A stretch of 7,044 nucleotides of DNA from an uncultured Ruminococcus sp. (GTDB lineage: Bacteria > Bacillota > Clostridia > Oscillospirales > Ruminococcaceae), in NCBI GenBank assembly GCA_900553335.1, contig USCU01000062.1:1-7044 (forward strand). The letters are read 5' to 3'. Shown here piece by piece: positions 1-6,104 of this stretch; within the stretch, counting starts at the first letter, position 1, and the number at the start of each line of letters is the position of its first letter. Below the pieces are notes generated by a model. That model was not told where the DNA came from. It was given only the letters and a program-made list of their open reading frames with translations, and searched no databases. A program made the position numbers and the translations under genes.

Positions 1-120
1 AGATGGGAAACAGGAGAACAGGAGCTGCCTATGCATAATTTCGTTAAACTCGCTGTTTTTTATAATGTTTCTTTAGACTATATCGCGGGACTTACAAACA
101 GCAAGAAAAAAGAGTGGTAA
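1..120 (+). CDS. XRE-family HTH transcriptional regulator, C-terminal end (partial)
   Basis: This is an open frame from base 1 to the TAA at 118-120, giving 39 residues; the start lies outside the window. The visible part begins RWETGEQELP and continues through FVKLAVFYNVSLDYIAGLT. This matches the end of the Cro/C1-type (XRE) helix-turn-helix fold: the RWExG turn after the recognition helix, then the closing helices with the familiar 'LAxFYNVSLDYIxGLT' pattern. It ends in a lysine-rich tail (NSKKKEW). Such small proteins bind DNA as dimers and usually act as repressors, but the target cannot be read from this fragment. A hairpin terminator follows seven bases after the stop. The family call is confident; the specific role is unknown. 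Confidence 0.85.
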   Translation, partial: RWETGEQELPMHNFVKLAVFYNVSLDYIAGLTNSKKKEW

Positions 121-126
121 AAACAA

Positions 127-159
127 AATCCACAGAGAACCAAAAATTCTCTGTGGATT
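127..159. terminator. Bidirectional intrinsic terminator between the XRE gene and mgsA
   Basis: A perfect 13-bp inverted repeat (127-139 with 147-159; core CCACAGAGA / TCTCTGTGG) encloses a 7-base loop. On the minus strand the hairpin is followed by a U-rich run (TTTTGTTTTTACC), which makes a good terminator for mgsA, whose stop is about 50 bases upstream. On the + strand the tail ATTCTTCTCT is weaker but usable for the XRE gene. The two genes converge on it, so a shared terminator is the natural reading. Confidence 0.85.
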
Positions 160-211
160 ATTCTTCTCTATCAATAAATTATCGTCAGTTTAATTATAAA
201 ATATATGCTCA

Positions 212-616
212 TTATCTTGTCGGATTGACGATTTCTCTCCAATCAAGGTCGCCCCTGTCAAGCGCATGAATAAGCGCTTCTGCAGTTGCTACATTTGTCG
301 CAACGGGAATATTGTGTACGTCGCAGAGTCTTAGAAGATTCATGTCATTAGGCTCATGAGGCTTAGGCGTTATAGGATCTCTGAAAAATATCAGGAGATC
401 AATTTCGTTGCAGGCGATTCTTGAGGCGATTTGCTGAGCGCCGCCTTGCGACCCTCCGAGGTATTTTTGAATATTAAGACCTGTGGCTTCGCTTACCTGT
501 TTGCCGGTAGTTCCTGTAGCACACAAATTCTGTCTGCTTAAGATTCCACAGTAGGCGATACAAAATTGTATCATTAGTTCTTTTTTCGAGTCGTGAGCGA
601 TTAGTGCGATATTCAA
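212..616 (-). CDS. mgsA: Methylglyoxal synthase homologue with changed catalytic aspartates
   Basis: Methylglyoxal synthase converts dihydroxyacetone phosphate to methylglyoxal and phosphate in the cytoplasm, a bypass of lower glycolysis that releases phosphate. The 134-residue product has the single MGS domain: IALIAHD with His8 (His19 in E. coli), the phosphate-binding TGTTG at 34-38, FFRDP with Asp80 (Asp91), KPHEP with His87 (His98), and NIPVATNVATAE near 102-113. Length matches the short Bacillus-type enzymes rather than the 152-residue E. coli one. The start is TTG at 614-616, chosen because GGGGAGG lies 8 bases upstream and no ATG is suitably placed. Oddly, the E. coli GGDQQ motif reads GGAQQ here (Ala60 for Asp71), and PHDPD reads PHEPN (Asn90 for Asp101). 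Both aspartates are described as catalytic in E. coli, so activity is uncertain although the family assignment is firm. It appears monocistronic. Confidence 0.88.
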   Translation of the reverse strand: MNIALIAHDSKKELMIQFCIAYCGILSRQNLCATGTTGKQVSEATGLNIQKYLGGSQGGAQQIASRIACNEIDLLIFFRDPITPKPHEPNDMNLLRLCDVHNIPVATNVATAEALIHALDRGDLDWREIVNPTR

Positions 617-624
617 TACAATTT

Positions 625-631
625 CCTCCCC
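625..631 (-). promoter_or_regulatory. Ribosome binding site fixing the TTG start of mgsA
   Basis: On the minus strand GGGGAGG is separated by 8 bases from TTG at 616-614. It supports initiation at a TTG codon, which puts the conserved NIALIAHD strand at the very N terminus, as in other short family members. Confidence 0.75.
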
Positions 632-680
632 TGATTCTGATTTTAGTCATAAAAATAGACGTTAGTTGTTATACAATATA

Positions 681-709
681 ATTCTATCATATAAATTTAA
701 TTTTGAAAA
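681..709 (-). promoter_or_regulatory. Probable sigma-A promoter of mgsA
   Basis: Reading the minus strand, TTTTCA (704-709) and TAGAAT (681-686) are 17 bases apart, a reasonable housekeeping -35/-10 pair. The start point would fall near 674, leaving a leader of roughly 60 bases before the TTG codon. The surrounding 617-831 stretch is AT-rich and holds no convincing gene. Confidence 0.5.
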
Positions 710-831
710 GAGTTTTTTTGATCGAAACAAAAAATTTGGCGAAGTTTCTAATCGAGCCTGTCTTTTATTAGTAAGATTACACAAAAACATTAATGTATGT
801 ACTCAAGATTTAAAATGTTAAACAAAAATAA

Positions 832-859
832 GCCGAGAAACAGTTTTCCTGCTCTCGGC
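832..859 (-). terminator. Intrinsic terminator downstream of thiT
   Basis: GCCGAGA (832-838) pairs with TCTCGGC (853-859), and a further inner CAG/CTG pairing is possible. On the minus strand the hairpin is followed by TTATTTTTGTTTAAC. It begins about 20 bases after the thiT stop and separates thiT from mgsA, so the two are likely separate transcription units. Confidence 0.8.
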
Positions 860-879
860 CGAGTATTGAAAGTTAAAAA

Positions 880-1455
880 TTACTTATTGATAAGAAGCTT
901 CTTTGTTTGCGGAACAGAGAATAGTACGATTACCACAATTATAGAAAATACTATTTCAGGAAGCATGTATGTTGCGTTGTATGCCATGCTGTAAAGAAGA
1001 GAATTTTCAATGTTAAGACCTTCCCAGATAGCTCCTGCTGACTTGAAAATAACTACACCGCTTACAATATGGCTTATGTATCTTAAGATCATTGCTATAA
1101 TCATTCCGCTAATTGCTCCGCCTGCACCTTTGTTTCTGAACATTCCTGCAAGACCAAGCACCGAGAAAGCGATGATATAGTCAAAAGCAAGACATCCTAC
1201 AAACATAGCAGCGCTTAATCCCCAAGAAGAAACTTCACCCAAGTCGATAAACATCTGCACTAAAGCATAAACTACCGACACGAGCATTCCCCATGAAAGT
1301 CCGTGACGAATGCTGTAAACCATTATCGGAAGCATTGACACTAATGTGATTGATCCGCCGTATGGGAGAAACTTAAATTTGATAAAACTAAGCACTACGG
1401 CAAGTGCGACCATAATTGCTCCCTCGACCAGCTTTAAAGTTTTTGTGTTTTGCAT
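880..1455 (-). CDS. thiT: Thiamine ECF transporter substrate-binding subunit ThiT
   Basis: ThiT is the membrane S component that captures thiamine and associates with the shared EcfA/A'/T energy module, which is not encoded here. The 191-residue product is highly hydrophobic with about six membrane segments (roughly 10-27, 35-50, 55-72, 82-104, 115-138, 165-181). Helix 1 contains AIMVA (13-17), the AxxxA pattern S components use to contact EcfT. The C-terminal half has the family's thiamine-site signature: RYISHIVSG (125-133), Trp144, and YSMAYNATYMLPE (155-167) with Tyr155 and Asn160 spaced like the ligand-binding Tyr and Asn of Lactococcus ThiT. The ATG has AAGGAG 8 bases upstream. A TPP riboswitch and terminator precede the gene, independently supporting a thiamine role and repression when TPP is plentiful. 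It seems to be a single-gene unit. Confidence 0.95.
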   Translation of the reverse strand: MQNTKTLKLVEGAIMVALAVVLSFIKFKFLPYGGSITLVSMLPIMVYSIRHGLSWGMLVSVVYALVQMFIDLGEVSSWGLSAAMFVGCLAFDYIIAFSVLGLAGMFRNKGAGGAISGMIIAMILRYISHIVSGVVIFKSAGAIWEGLNIENSLLYSMAYNATYMLPEIVFSIIVVIVLFSVPQTKKLLINK

Positions 1456-1499
1456 AAAAACAACTCCTTAAATAAAAAATTAATTTACTGAATAGAAAA

Positions 1500-1528
1500 G
1501 CGTCCCGAAAGTAAAACTCACAGGACGC
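1500..1528 (-). terminator. Regulatory terminator of the thiT leader (riboswitch expression platform)
   Basis: On the minus strand GCGTCCTG pairs with CGGGACGC (8 bp with one G-U pair, 13-base loop), followed by TTTTCTATT. It sits between the TPP aptamer and the thiT ribosome binding site, the usual position for an intrinsic terminator formed when TPP is bound. Regulation by transcription attenuation is inferred; the competing antiterminator pairing was not resolved by eye. Confidence 0.8.
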
Positions 1529-1561
1529 AGAAATTCAAAATATCAAAACTAAACAATACTT

Positions 1562-1640
1562 GTTTCCTACGCCGGCATTATCCGTATCAGGTTATGTGGG
1601 TCGAGGTCGAACCTCCTCTCAGCGAAAAGCTCCCCTATTC
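1562..1640 (-). ncRNA. TPP riboswitch (THI element) controlling thiT
   Basis: The minus strand carries the conserved THI-box blocks in order: AGGGGAGC, GCTGAGAGG (the CTGAGA thi box at 1617-1622), a small GAGGT/ACCTC hairpin (1604-1616), GACCC, ACCTGAT (1586-1592 region), GGATAATGCCGGCG and GTAGGAAAC. These are the pyrimidine- and pyrophosphate-sensing arms of the TPP aptamer. It lies between a strong promoter and a terminator upstream of thiT, so bound TPP most likely stops transcription of the transporter gene. Confidence 0.96.
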
Positions 1641-1651
1641 AGTTCGTTTAA

Positions 1652-1680
1652 ATGATAACACAAAAGGCGAATTTTGTCAA
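1652..1680 (-). promoter_or_regulatory. Sigma-A promoter of the thiT transcript
   Basis: On the minus strand, consensus TTGACA (1675-1680) is followed after exactly 17 bases by TATCAT (1652-1657). Transcription would start near 1645, a few bases before the riboswitch aptamer. This is the best housekeeping promoter in the window. Confidence 0.85.
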
Positions 1681-1763
1681 TACGCAGCATTGGTTTTTTA
1701 AGCAGCACATCTAACAACTGAAAGATCTGACATATATGATCATAATAAATTGCAAAATACCTC

Positions 1764-1792
1764 TTGCAAAAAAATACAAGTTATGGTATACT
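1764..1792 (+). promoter_or_regulatory. Sigma-A promoter of nrdR
   Basis: TTGCAA (1764-1769) and TATACT (1787-1792) are 17 bases apart, with the expected start about 55 bases before the nrdR ATG. The -35 region lies in an imperfect direct repeat (TTGCAAAATAC at 1750, TTGCAAAAAAATAC at 1764). I see no convincing NrdR-box pair here, so autoregulation is not supported. The rest of 1681-1853 holds no gene. Confidence 0.75.
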
Positions 1793-1853
1793 GATTAAAG
1801 TACATATACAATAACAGCGGTTTTATGCCGTTTATTGAAATGGAGTTAAGCTT

Positions 1854-2294
1854 ATGAGATGCCCGTTTTGCAACTTTGAAGACACTAAAGTAATTGACTC
1901 CCGTCCGAGCGATGAAAAGAAGCGCAGAAGACGTGAGTGTAATAACTGCGGAAAACGTTTTACTACTTACGAGGTTATTGAAAAGCCAACACTTATGGTT
2001 TATAAAAAAGACGGAAGCTTTGAGCCTTTTGATAAGGAAAAGCTTATAAAGGGTATTCGAAACGCCATTAAGAAAAGACCGATAAGCGTTGACCAGGTAA
2101 ATCAAATGGTAGAGGACATTGAAAATACTTATGCAAATAATATGCAGACAGAAACTACGACAAGTGAAATCGGAAACAAGGTTTTGCACGGACTAAAAAC
2201 CCTTGACCTTGTTGCATATGTTAGATTTGCATCAGTTTATAAAGACTTTAACGACCTTGACAGCTTTATTTCAATTATAAAAGAGCTTCGTTAA
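1854..2294 (+). CDS. nrdR: Transcriptional repressor NrdR
   Basis: NrdR is the nucleotide-sensing repressor of ribonucleotide reductase genes. The 146-residue product begins MRCPFC, and Cys3, Cys6, Cys29 and Cys32 form the zinc ribbon that binds NrdR boxes. The arginine cluster KKRRRREC (22-29) and KRFTTYE (34-40) are typical. An ATP-cone follows from about residue 48 (MVYKKDGSFEPFDKEKL) to about 139, ending with the family's LDLVAYVRFASVYKDF segment (118-132). Length is normal (about 150). The ATG is preceded by TGGAG at 8-base spacing and by its own promoter. No reductase genes are in the window, so targets lie elsewhere. Its stop codon overlaps the stop of the convergent DUF4363 gene. Confidence 0.97.
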   Translation: MRCPFCNFEDTKVIDSRPSDEKKRRRRECNNCGKRFTTYEVIEKPTLMVYKKDGSFEPFDKEKLIKGIRNAIKKRPISVDQVNQMVEDIENTYANNMQTETTTSEIGNKVLHGLKTLDLVAYVRFASVYKDFNDLDSFISIIKELR

Positions 2295-2668
2295 AAAACG
2301 CTGTGAATGTGCGGATATTCACTGTCATAAATTATTTTTATACCATATTTTATTGATTCGCATTCACTTAAAAATTCGTCGCTGTCCATTTTCAAAAGAT
2401 ATTCAAGCTTTGACATTGACAGCGAGATATCTTCAAGCTTTGTGCTTTGAATGATAAAAGACGCAAAATTGTAATATTCATCCCAAAACCGATCAAGCCG
2501 TGTTAATTCCTCCTCGGCTTCATCGGTTTTATTTTGTTTATAAAGCGTTTGAATATGATCTATACGGTCTGTAATCTCATCGTTTTTTTTGTCAAAAACA
2601 TAAAGAGAATAAATGCTTCCCGAAATTATTAACGCAAGTATAGTTAAACTAATTACAAATCTTTTCAT
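2291..2668 (-). CDS. DUF4363 family membrane-anchored protein
   Basis: This 125-residue protein has a short basic N terminus (MKR), one hydrophobic segment at about 4-24 and no lipobox, so it is probably an N-terminal membrane anchor with the rest outside the cytoplasm. The remainder is helical and strongly charged: residues 28-60 (KNDEITDRIDHIQ ... AEEELTRLD) have a coiled-coil look, followed by RFWDEYYNFASFI (60-72) and a second helical stretch with many Glu and Ser. These features and its place after a DUF421 gene match the DUF4363 family, whose function is not established. Its ATG overlaps the end of the DUF421 gene by 4 bases (ATGA), so the two are translationally coupled and may act together. 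The family assignment is from memory of the pattern. Confidence 0.75.
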   Translation of the reverse strand: MKRFVISLTILALIISGSIYSLYVFDKKNDEITDRIDHIQTLYKQNKTDEAEEELTRLDRFWDEYYNFASFIIQSTKLEDISLSMSKLEYLLKMDSDEFLSECESIKYGIKIIYDSEYPHIHSVF

Positions 2669-3354
2669 CCTGCATATCCTTTTTTACTTTTTTTAATAAG
2701 AGTGTAATTTTTATCGTCGTCAGAGCTTAGAAAAAACACATCTTTCACTTTTACCTGATTCTTATTTAAAATGTTATTCAGCCACTTTTCATTAAGTCCA
2801 AGCATCACCAATGATTTTTTGGATAAGACGCCGTCCTCGATTATTACCTGCGGCGGATTTTGCGAAGCGGAGTTTTTGTTTTCAACTATATCCAAGGTCA
2901 GGGGCTGATAATCCTTTTTCTGCAAAACATTGATACGCCCTGTCGTTTCAACAACCGCATACTGTACTTCTTTTATGTCGAATATTCCCTGTTCTCTGAA
3001 ACCCTCCATCATATCGTCAACCGAATATCTGAGCTGCTTAAGAGCCTTTTGATCTACGACACCGTTAAATACAACTATTCTGGGTTTTCCAGATACTACT
3101 CTGCGAATGCTTTTGAACTTAAGCGTTATTATTGACATTATAACGTCAAAGCAAACGAGCGATATGATCGGAATAAGTCCTGTTGCAAGCGGAATATTTA
3201 TGTCCTCAATTGGCAGGGTTGCGATATTTGAAACGAGGATCGTTATTACAAGCTCGCTAGGCTGAAGCTCGCCTATTTGCCTTTTTCCCATAAGCCTTAT
3301 GGAAAATATAACCATAAAGTATAAAATCAGCGCACGAAGAAAAATTATAAGCAT
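2665..3354 (-). CDS. DUF421 (YetF-like) membrane protein
   Basis: The 229-residue product has the DUF421 architecture. Three membrane segments lie at about 3-20, 34-48 and 54-79. The signature RLMGKRQIGELQPSELV (20-36) sits between the first two. A soluble cytoplasmic domain from about 82 to 229 includes SGKPRIVVFNG (88-98) and LRYSVDDMMEGFREQGI (108-124), then DIKEVQYAVVETTG (126-139). Family members such as B. subtilis YetF and YdfS, and the '2Duf' protein, are reported in spore inner membranes and linked to spore resistance or germination; the molecular activity is unclear. The start is supported by GGAGG 7 bases before the ATG. It is the first gene of a pair with the DUF4363 gene and is divergent from the ger operon, which supports a sporulation role by inference. 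Confidence 0.88.
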   Translation of the reverse strand: MLIIFLRALILYFMVIFSIRLMGKRQIGELQPSELVITILVSNIATLPIEDINIPLATGLIPIISLVCFDVIMSIITLKFKSIRRVVSGKPRIVVFNGVVDQKALKQLRYSVDDMMEGFREQGIFDIKEVQYAVVETTGRINVLQKKDYQPLTLDIVENKNSASQNPPQVIIEDGVLSKKSLVMLGLNEKWLNNILNKNQVKVKDVFFLSSDDDKNYTLIKKSKKGYAG

Positions 3355-3420
3355 TTTAAAGCCTCCGTTGTTTAAAATAATGTTAAAAATAATTTTCCCT
3401 TAAAACGGCTCATCATTCGT

Positions 3421-3449
3421 GAATATCAAGGCTTTTTTTACAAATATTA
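3421..3449 (+). promoter_or_regulatory. Sigma-G-like promoter of the ger operon
   Basis: GAATA (3421-3425) and AATATTA (3443-3449) are 17 bases apart. The forespore sigma-G consensus is approximately gHATR and CATnHTA at 17-18 bases, so only the first base of the -10 element differs. gerA operons in Bacillus are sigma-G dependent. Transcription would start near 3457, upstream of the preferred gerA start at 3533. The region is AT-rich, so chance similarity remains possible. Confidence 0.5.
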
Positions 3450-3517
3450 AACTTAAAACCAAGATTTATTTTTCTGCGGCGGATTTTGTTTCAAAAAAAA
3501 CGTTTTACAAGTCTAAA

Positions 3518-3525
3518 GAGGGGGA
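3518..3525 (+). promoter_or_regulatory. Ribosome binding site selecting the gerA start at 3533
   Basis: GAGGGGGA lies 7 bases upstream of ATG at 3533. The longer frame opens with GTG at 3419, which has no purine-rich site before it (AAACGGCTCATCATTC). This site is the main reason for preferring the shorter protein. Confidence 0.65.
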
Positions 3526-3532
3526 TTTTAGA

Positions 3533-5011
3533 ATGAAAATAGATGACAAAAACTATGCACATATTCTTTTGCCTGAAAGTACCGAGGAGTTTAAAAAAAT
3601 GCTTAAGGACGCAGCAGGCAATACAATGGACGTAAACATAACCGATGTATTAATATCAGGGCATAAATGTGTGTTTGTTGCAGCGGAGGGCATGATTTCG
3701 ACTCAGGCGCTGTCAACGCTTATATTTGAACCTATTATGAACTTTGATGTCGGAGGAAAAGCAAGTGCCGATGAGGTCTATAAATTTCTTACCGAGCAGA
3801 GTATCATGACAATAGACAGACAGGAGCTTACAACCTTCGGAGAGGTGTTCATGAGGCTTTTCTCAGGATTTGCCATTATTTTTATTGACCAAAAAAACAA
3901 GGCGATAAGCTTTGGAGTACAAGGCTATGATAAAAGGGGAGTTGAAAATCCTTCATCGGACAATAACGTTATGGGAGCCCAGGACGGATTTATCGAAGCG
4001 CTCAGGACAAACGTATCGCTTGTTCGGCGGAGAATCAAATCCCCGAAACTAAAATTTGAGCTTATGCAGATCGGAAAAACCACAAAAACCGATGTTGCAG
4101 TAGCGTATATTTCCGACAAGGCAGATAAAAAAATCGTTGATGAAGTAAAAAGACGGCTTGGCTCAATTGAGCTTGATACGGTTTTTTCAAGCGGCTATAT
4201 AGAACCATTTTTAGAGGGCGAATACAAAACGCTTTTTTCTTCTGTAAATACAACTGACCGACCTGACGCATTCTGTGTAAAACTCAACGAAGGAAAGGTT
4301 GGAATTATAATAGACGGAACTCCTTTTACACTTATCGTTCCTACGATTTTCATGGAAGCGTTCAGGACGATTGACGATTATACGTCGCGAAGGTTTTATG
4401 TAACATATATAAGATGGATAAAGTATCTTTCTTTTTTTCTCGCCGTTGCACTTCCGGGAATATATGTAGCGGTTGCGTCTTATCACCCTGAAATGATGAG
4501 CCATCGGCTTTTGCTGAACCTTGTAGCATCTAAGGAAGGTACGCCTTATTCCGTAACAGCGGAGGCCATGATAATAACTGTCATGTACGAAATCATGAGG
4601 GAAGCGGGAATAAGACTTCCTAAAGCCGTAGGCGGAGCGGTGTCGATCGTCGGAGCGCTTATAATAGGAGATGCCGCCGTAACCTCATCTTTAATTTCTG
4701 CTCCTCTTTTGATAATAATCGGTCTTACGGCAACTGCCTCGTTTGTTATTCCGAACTTAAACCAGCAAACCTCGGTTCTTAGATTTGTATTTATAGTTGT
4801 CGGCGGAGTATTCGGTCTTTATGGAATTTGCATTTTAACGATGGCGATTATAGCCAGCACCTGTACGCTTAACAGCTTTACCGTTCCGTATACCGCCCCT
4901 GTTTCCCCTGTTACCCCAAGCACATTAAGTGACATTTTCTCAAGGTCAAGCTTTAAGCGGCTTGAGAAAACAAAGGGCAGAGTCGAAAACCTGAACGGAG
5001 TAAAAAAATAA
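3533..5011 (+). CDS. gerA: Spore germination receptor A subunit (GerA family)
   Basis: A subunits sit in the spore inner membrane and, with B and C subunits, form a receptor that responds to nutrient germinants; the structurally studied family members form ion channels. From the preferred ATG the protein has 492 residues. A soluble N-terminal region covers about 1-290 and includes NVSLVRRRIKSPKL (160-173), RPDAF (243-247) and DGTPFTLIVP (261-270). A membrane region follows, with hydrophobic segments near 297-316, 341-352, 366-380, 385-407 and 415-442, plus the conserved REAGIRLP (356-363) and VGGAVSIVGALIIGDAAV (366-383). An upstream in-frame GTG at 3419 would add 38 residues but has no ribosome binding site and would cover the likely promoter. 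gerB follows 19 bases after the stop. The paralogue (GerA, GerB or GerK type) and its ligand cannot be assigned. Confidence 0.95.
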   Translation: MKIDDKNYAHILLPESTEEFKKMLKDAAGNTMDVNITDVLISGHKCVFVAAEGMISTQALSTLIFEPIMNFDVGGKASADEVYKFLTEQSIMTIDRQELTTFGEVFMRLFSGFAIIFIDQKNKAISFGVQGYDKRGVENPSSDNNVMGAQDGFIEALRTNVSLVRRRIKSPKLKFELMQIGKTTKTDVAVAYISDKADKKIVDEVKRRLGSIELDTVFSSGYIEPFLEGEYKTLFSSVNTTDRPDAFCVKLNEGKVGIIIDGTPFTLIVPTIFMEAFRTIDDYTSRRFYVTYIRWIKYLSFFLAVALPGIYVAVASYHPEMMSHRLLLNLVASKEGTPYSVTAEAMIITVMYEIMREAGIRLPKAVGGAVSIVGALIIGDAAVTSSLISAPLLIIIGLTATASFVIPNLNQQTSVLRFVFIVVGGVFGLYGICILTMAIIASTCTLNSFTVPYTAPVSPVTPSTLSDIFSRSSFKRLEKTKGRVENLNGVKK

Positions 5012-5030
5012 ACCGGAGGTATAAAAATAT

Positions 5031-6104
5031 ATGAAAATATCCTCATGGCAGCTTTTACTGCTGCTGTTTTTGTCAAGGGTTTTTACGACCATAACCTTTT
5101 TATCGCTCGACTTGAAGGAATCGGCGGAAATGATAATTCCTTTTATGGCGTCGGTAATAGTTGAACTTGTATTGTTTGTTCCGGCAATGCTTTTGTATAA
5201 AAAGTATCCGAAGGAGAATGTTGTTACCGCTGCACTAAAGGTAAACAAAGTATTAGGAATAACCCTCATTTGCATATACGGGCTGTTTTTAGTCTTTATG
5301 ATTTTCAGAACGGTAAGGTTTTTTCTGTATTTCTTTGAAACAGCCTTTCCAAATCTGATCCCTGTTGTGTTGGTTGGAGCAATGCTTCTGGCAGTTTCGG
5401 TCTATGTCGCCTATCTCGGAATAGAGGCGGTTGCAAGAAGCGCCGCTGTTGTGTTCGCTCTGTTTATCGTTATGCTTCTCATTGTAATCCCTGCGACAGC
5501 AAGCGATTTTGAAATGGCAAACTACTATACCATGCCAACAAGTGCGAACAGCTTGTTTCAGGGAATTGTAGACGGAGTTTCAAGAAGTGACGAAATGGTA
5601 ATTTTAGTTCTGATAACACCGTATATAAAAGACAAATTGAGCAGAGCAGTATATGGATTTTTGGGACTTAAGCTTGTTTTTATCGAGGGAATAATAATTT
5701 GTTGTATGCTGCTTCTCGGAGGATATATGAGCGCCTCGCCGTTTTCGTTCTTTACGATGTGCCGCTATGCGAATACCGCTTTCATCGAACGTCTTGACGC
5801 TGTATACCTGGTAGTTTGGAGCCTTATGGGAATCGTTAAGCTATCGCTGTATTCTATTGCTCTTATTCCGGCATTGGGAAATGCTGTTTTAAACAAAAAA
5901 AACAAGTTTATCATATCTTTATTACCGTTTATCATAGGCGGAATCCCTGCGCTCCTGTTCGCATACAGAGATCAAATGATAATCCCTTTTATTGATACTA
6001 CCATTGCCTTTTATGCCATCGCAGCACTTGGTTTTTTGGTACCGCTTATAGTTTATATTGCAAGGAGGTTTAAGCGTGAAAAAGATCAGCCTTATAATAG
6101 CTAG
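5031..6104 (+). CDS. gerB: Spore germination receptor B subunit (GerB family)
   Basis: B subunits are amino acid/polyamine/organocation-type membrane proteins of the germinant receptor and are thought to bind the nutrient ligand. The 357 residues are almost wholly hydrophobic, with about ten membrane segments. Family features visible are SSWQLLLLLFLSRVFTT (4-20) in helix 1, YLGIEAVARSA (128-138), and FIERLDAVYLVVWSLMG (251-267) with a following aromatic-rich helix. The tail is short and basic (RRFKREKD). Length is typical (about 360). The ATG follows GGAGG with a rather long 11-base gap. The gene starts 19 bases after gerA and its last 29 bases overlap gerC, as expected for one operon. The germinant cannot be predicted from sequence. 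Confidence 0.95.
   Translation: MKISSWQLLLLLFLSRVFTTITFLSLDLKESAEMIIPFMASVIVELVLFVPAMLLYKKYPKENVVTAALKVNKVLGITLICIYGLFLVFMIFRTVRFFLYFFETAFPNLIPVVLVGAMLLAVSVYVAYLGIEAVARSAAVVFALFIVMLLIVIPATASDFEMANYYTMPTSANSLFQGIVDGVSRSDEMVILVLITPYIKDKLSRAVYGFLGLKLVFIEGIIICCMLLLGGYMSASPFSFFTMCRYANTAFIERLDAVYLVVWSLMGIVKLSLYSIALIPALGNAVLNKKNKFIISLLPFIIGGIPALLFAYRDQMIIPFIDTTIAFYAIAALGFLVPLIVYIARRFKREKDQPYNS
6062..6068 (+). promoter_or_regulatory. Ribosome binding site of gerC inside the end of gerB
   Basis: AAGGAGG is a full-consensus site 7 bases before GTG at 6076. It lies within the gerB coding sequence and fixes the gerC start upstream of the gerB stop. Confidence 0.85.

Noticed and set aside
720..755. A possible inverted repeat (GAAAC ... 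GTTTC with flanking TCGA) upstream of the mgsA promoter
   Set aside because: The arms match over only five contiguous bases around a 15-base spacer in AT-rich sequence, so it is not distinguishable from chance.
797..994. A 65-codon + strand frame overlapping the 3' end of thiT
   Set aside because: It has no ribosome binding site, spans the thiT terminator hairpin and is antisense to a clear gene.
1729..1746. A palindrome (ATGATCAT) upstream of nrdR considered as a NrdR box
   Set aside because: It does not resemble the NrdR-box consensus and has no partner copy at the expected spacing.
1740..2189. A 149-codon minus-strand frame opposite nrdR
   Set aside because: It is antisense to a fully conserved nrdR and covers its promoter; the translation resembles no family I recognise and is typical of a shadow frame.
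4211..4504. Minus-strand frames of up to about 100 codons inside gerA
   Set aside because: They are antisense to conserved GerA coding sequence and lack start signals or recognisable protein features.
4946..5275. A 109-codon minus-strand frame across the gerA-gerB junction
   Set aside because: It is opposite two confident genes in an operon and has no ribosome binding site or family resemblance.
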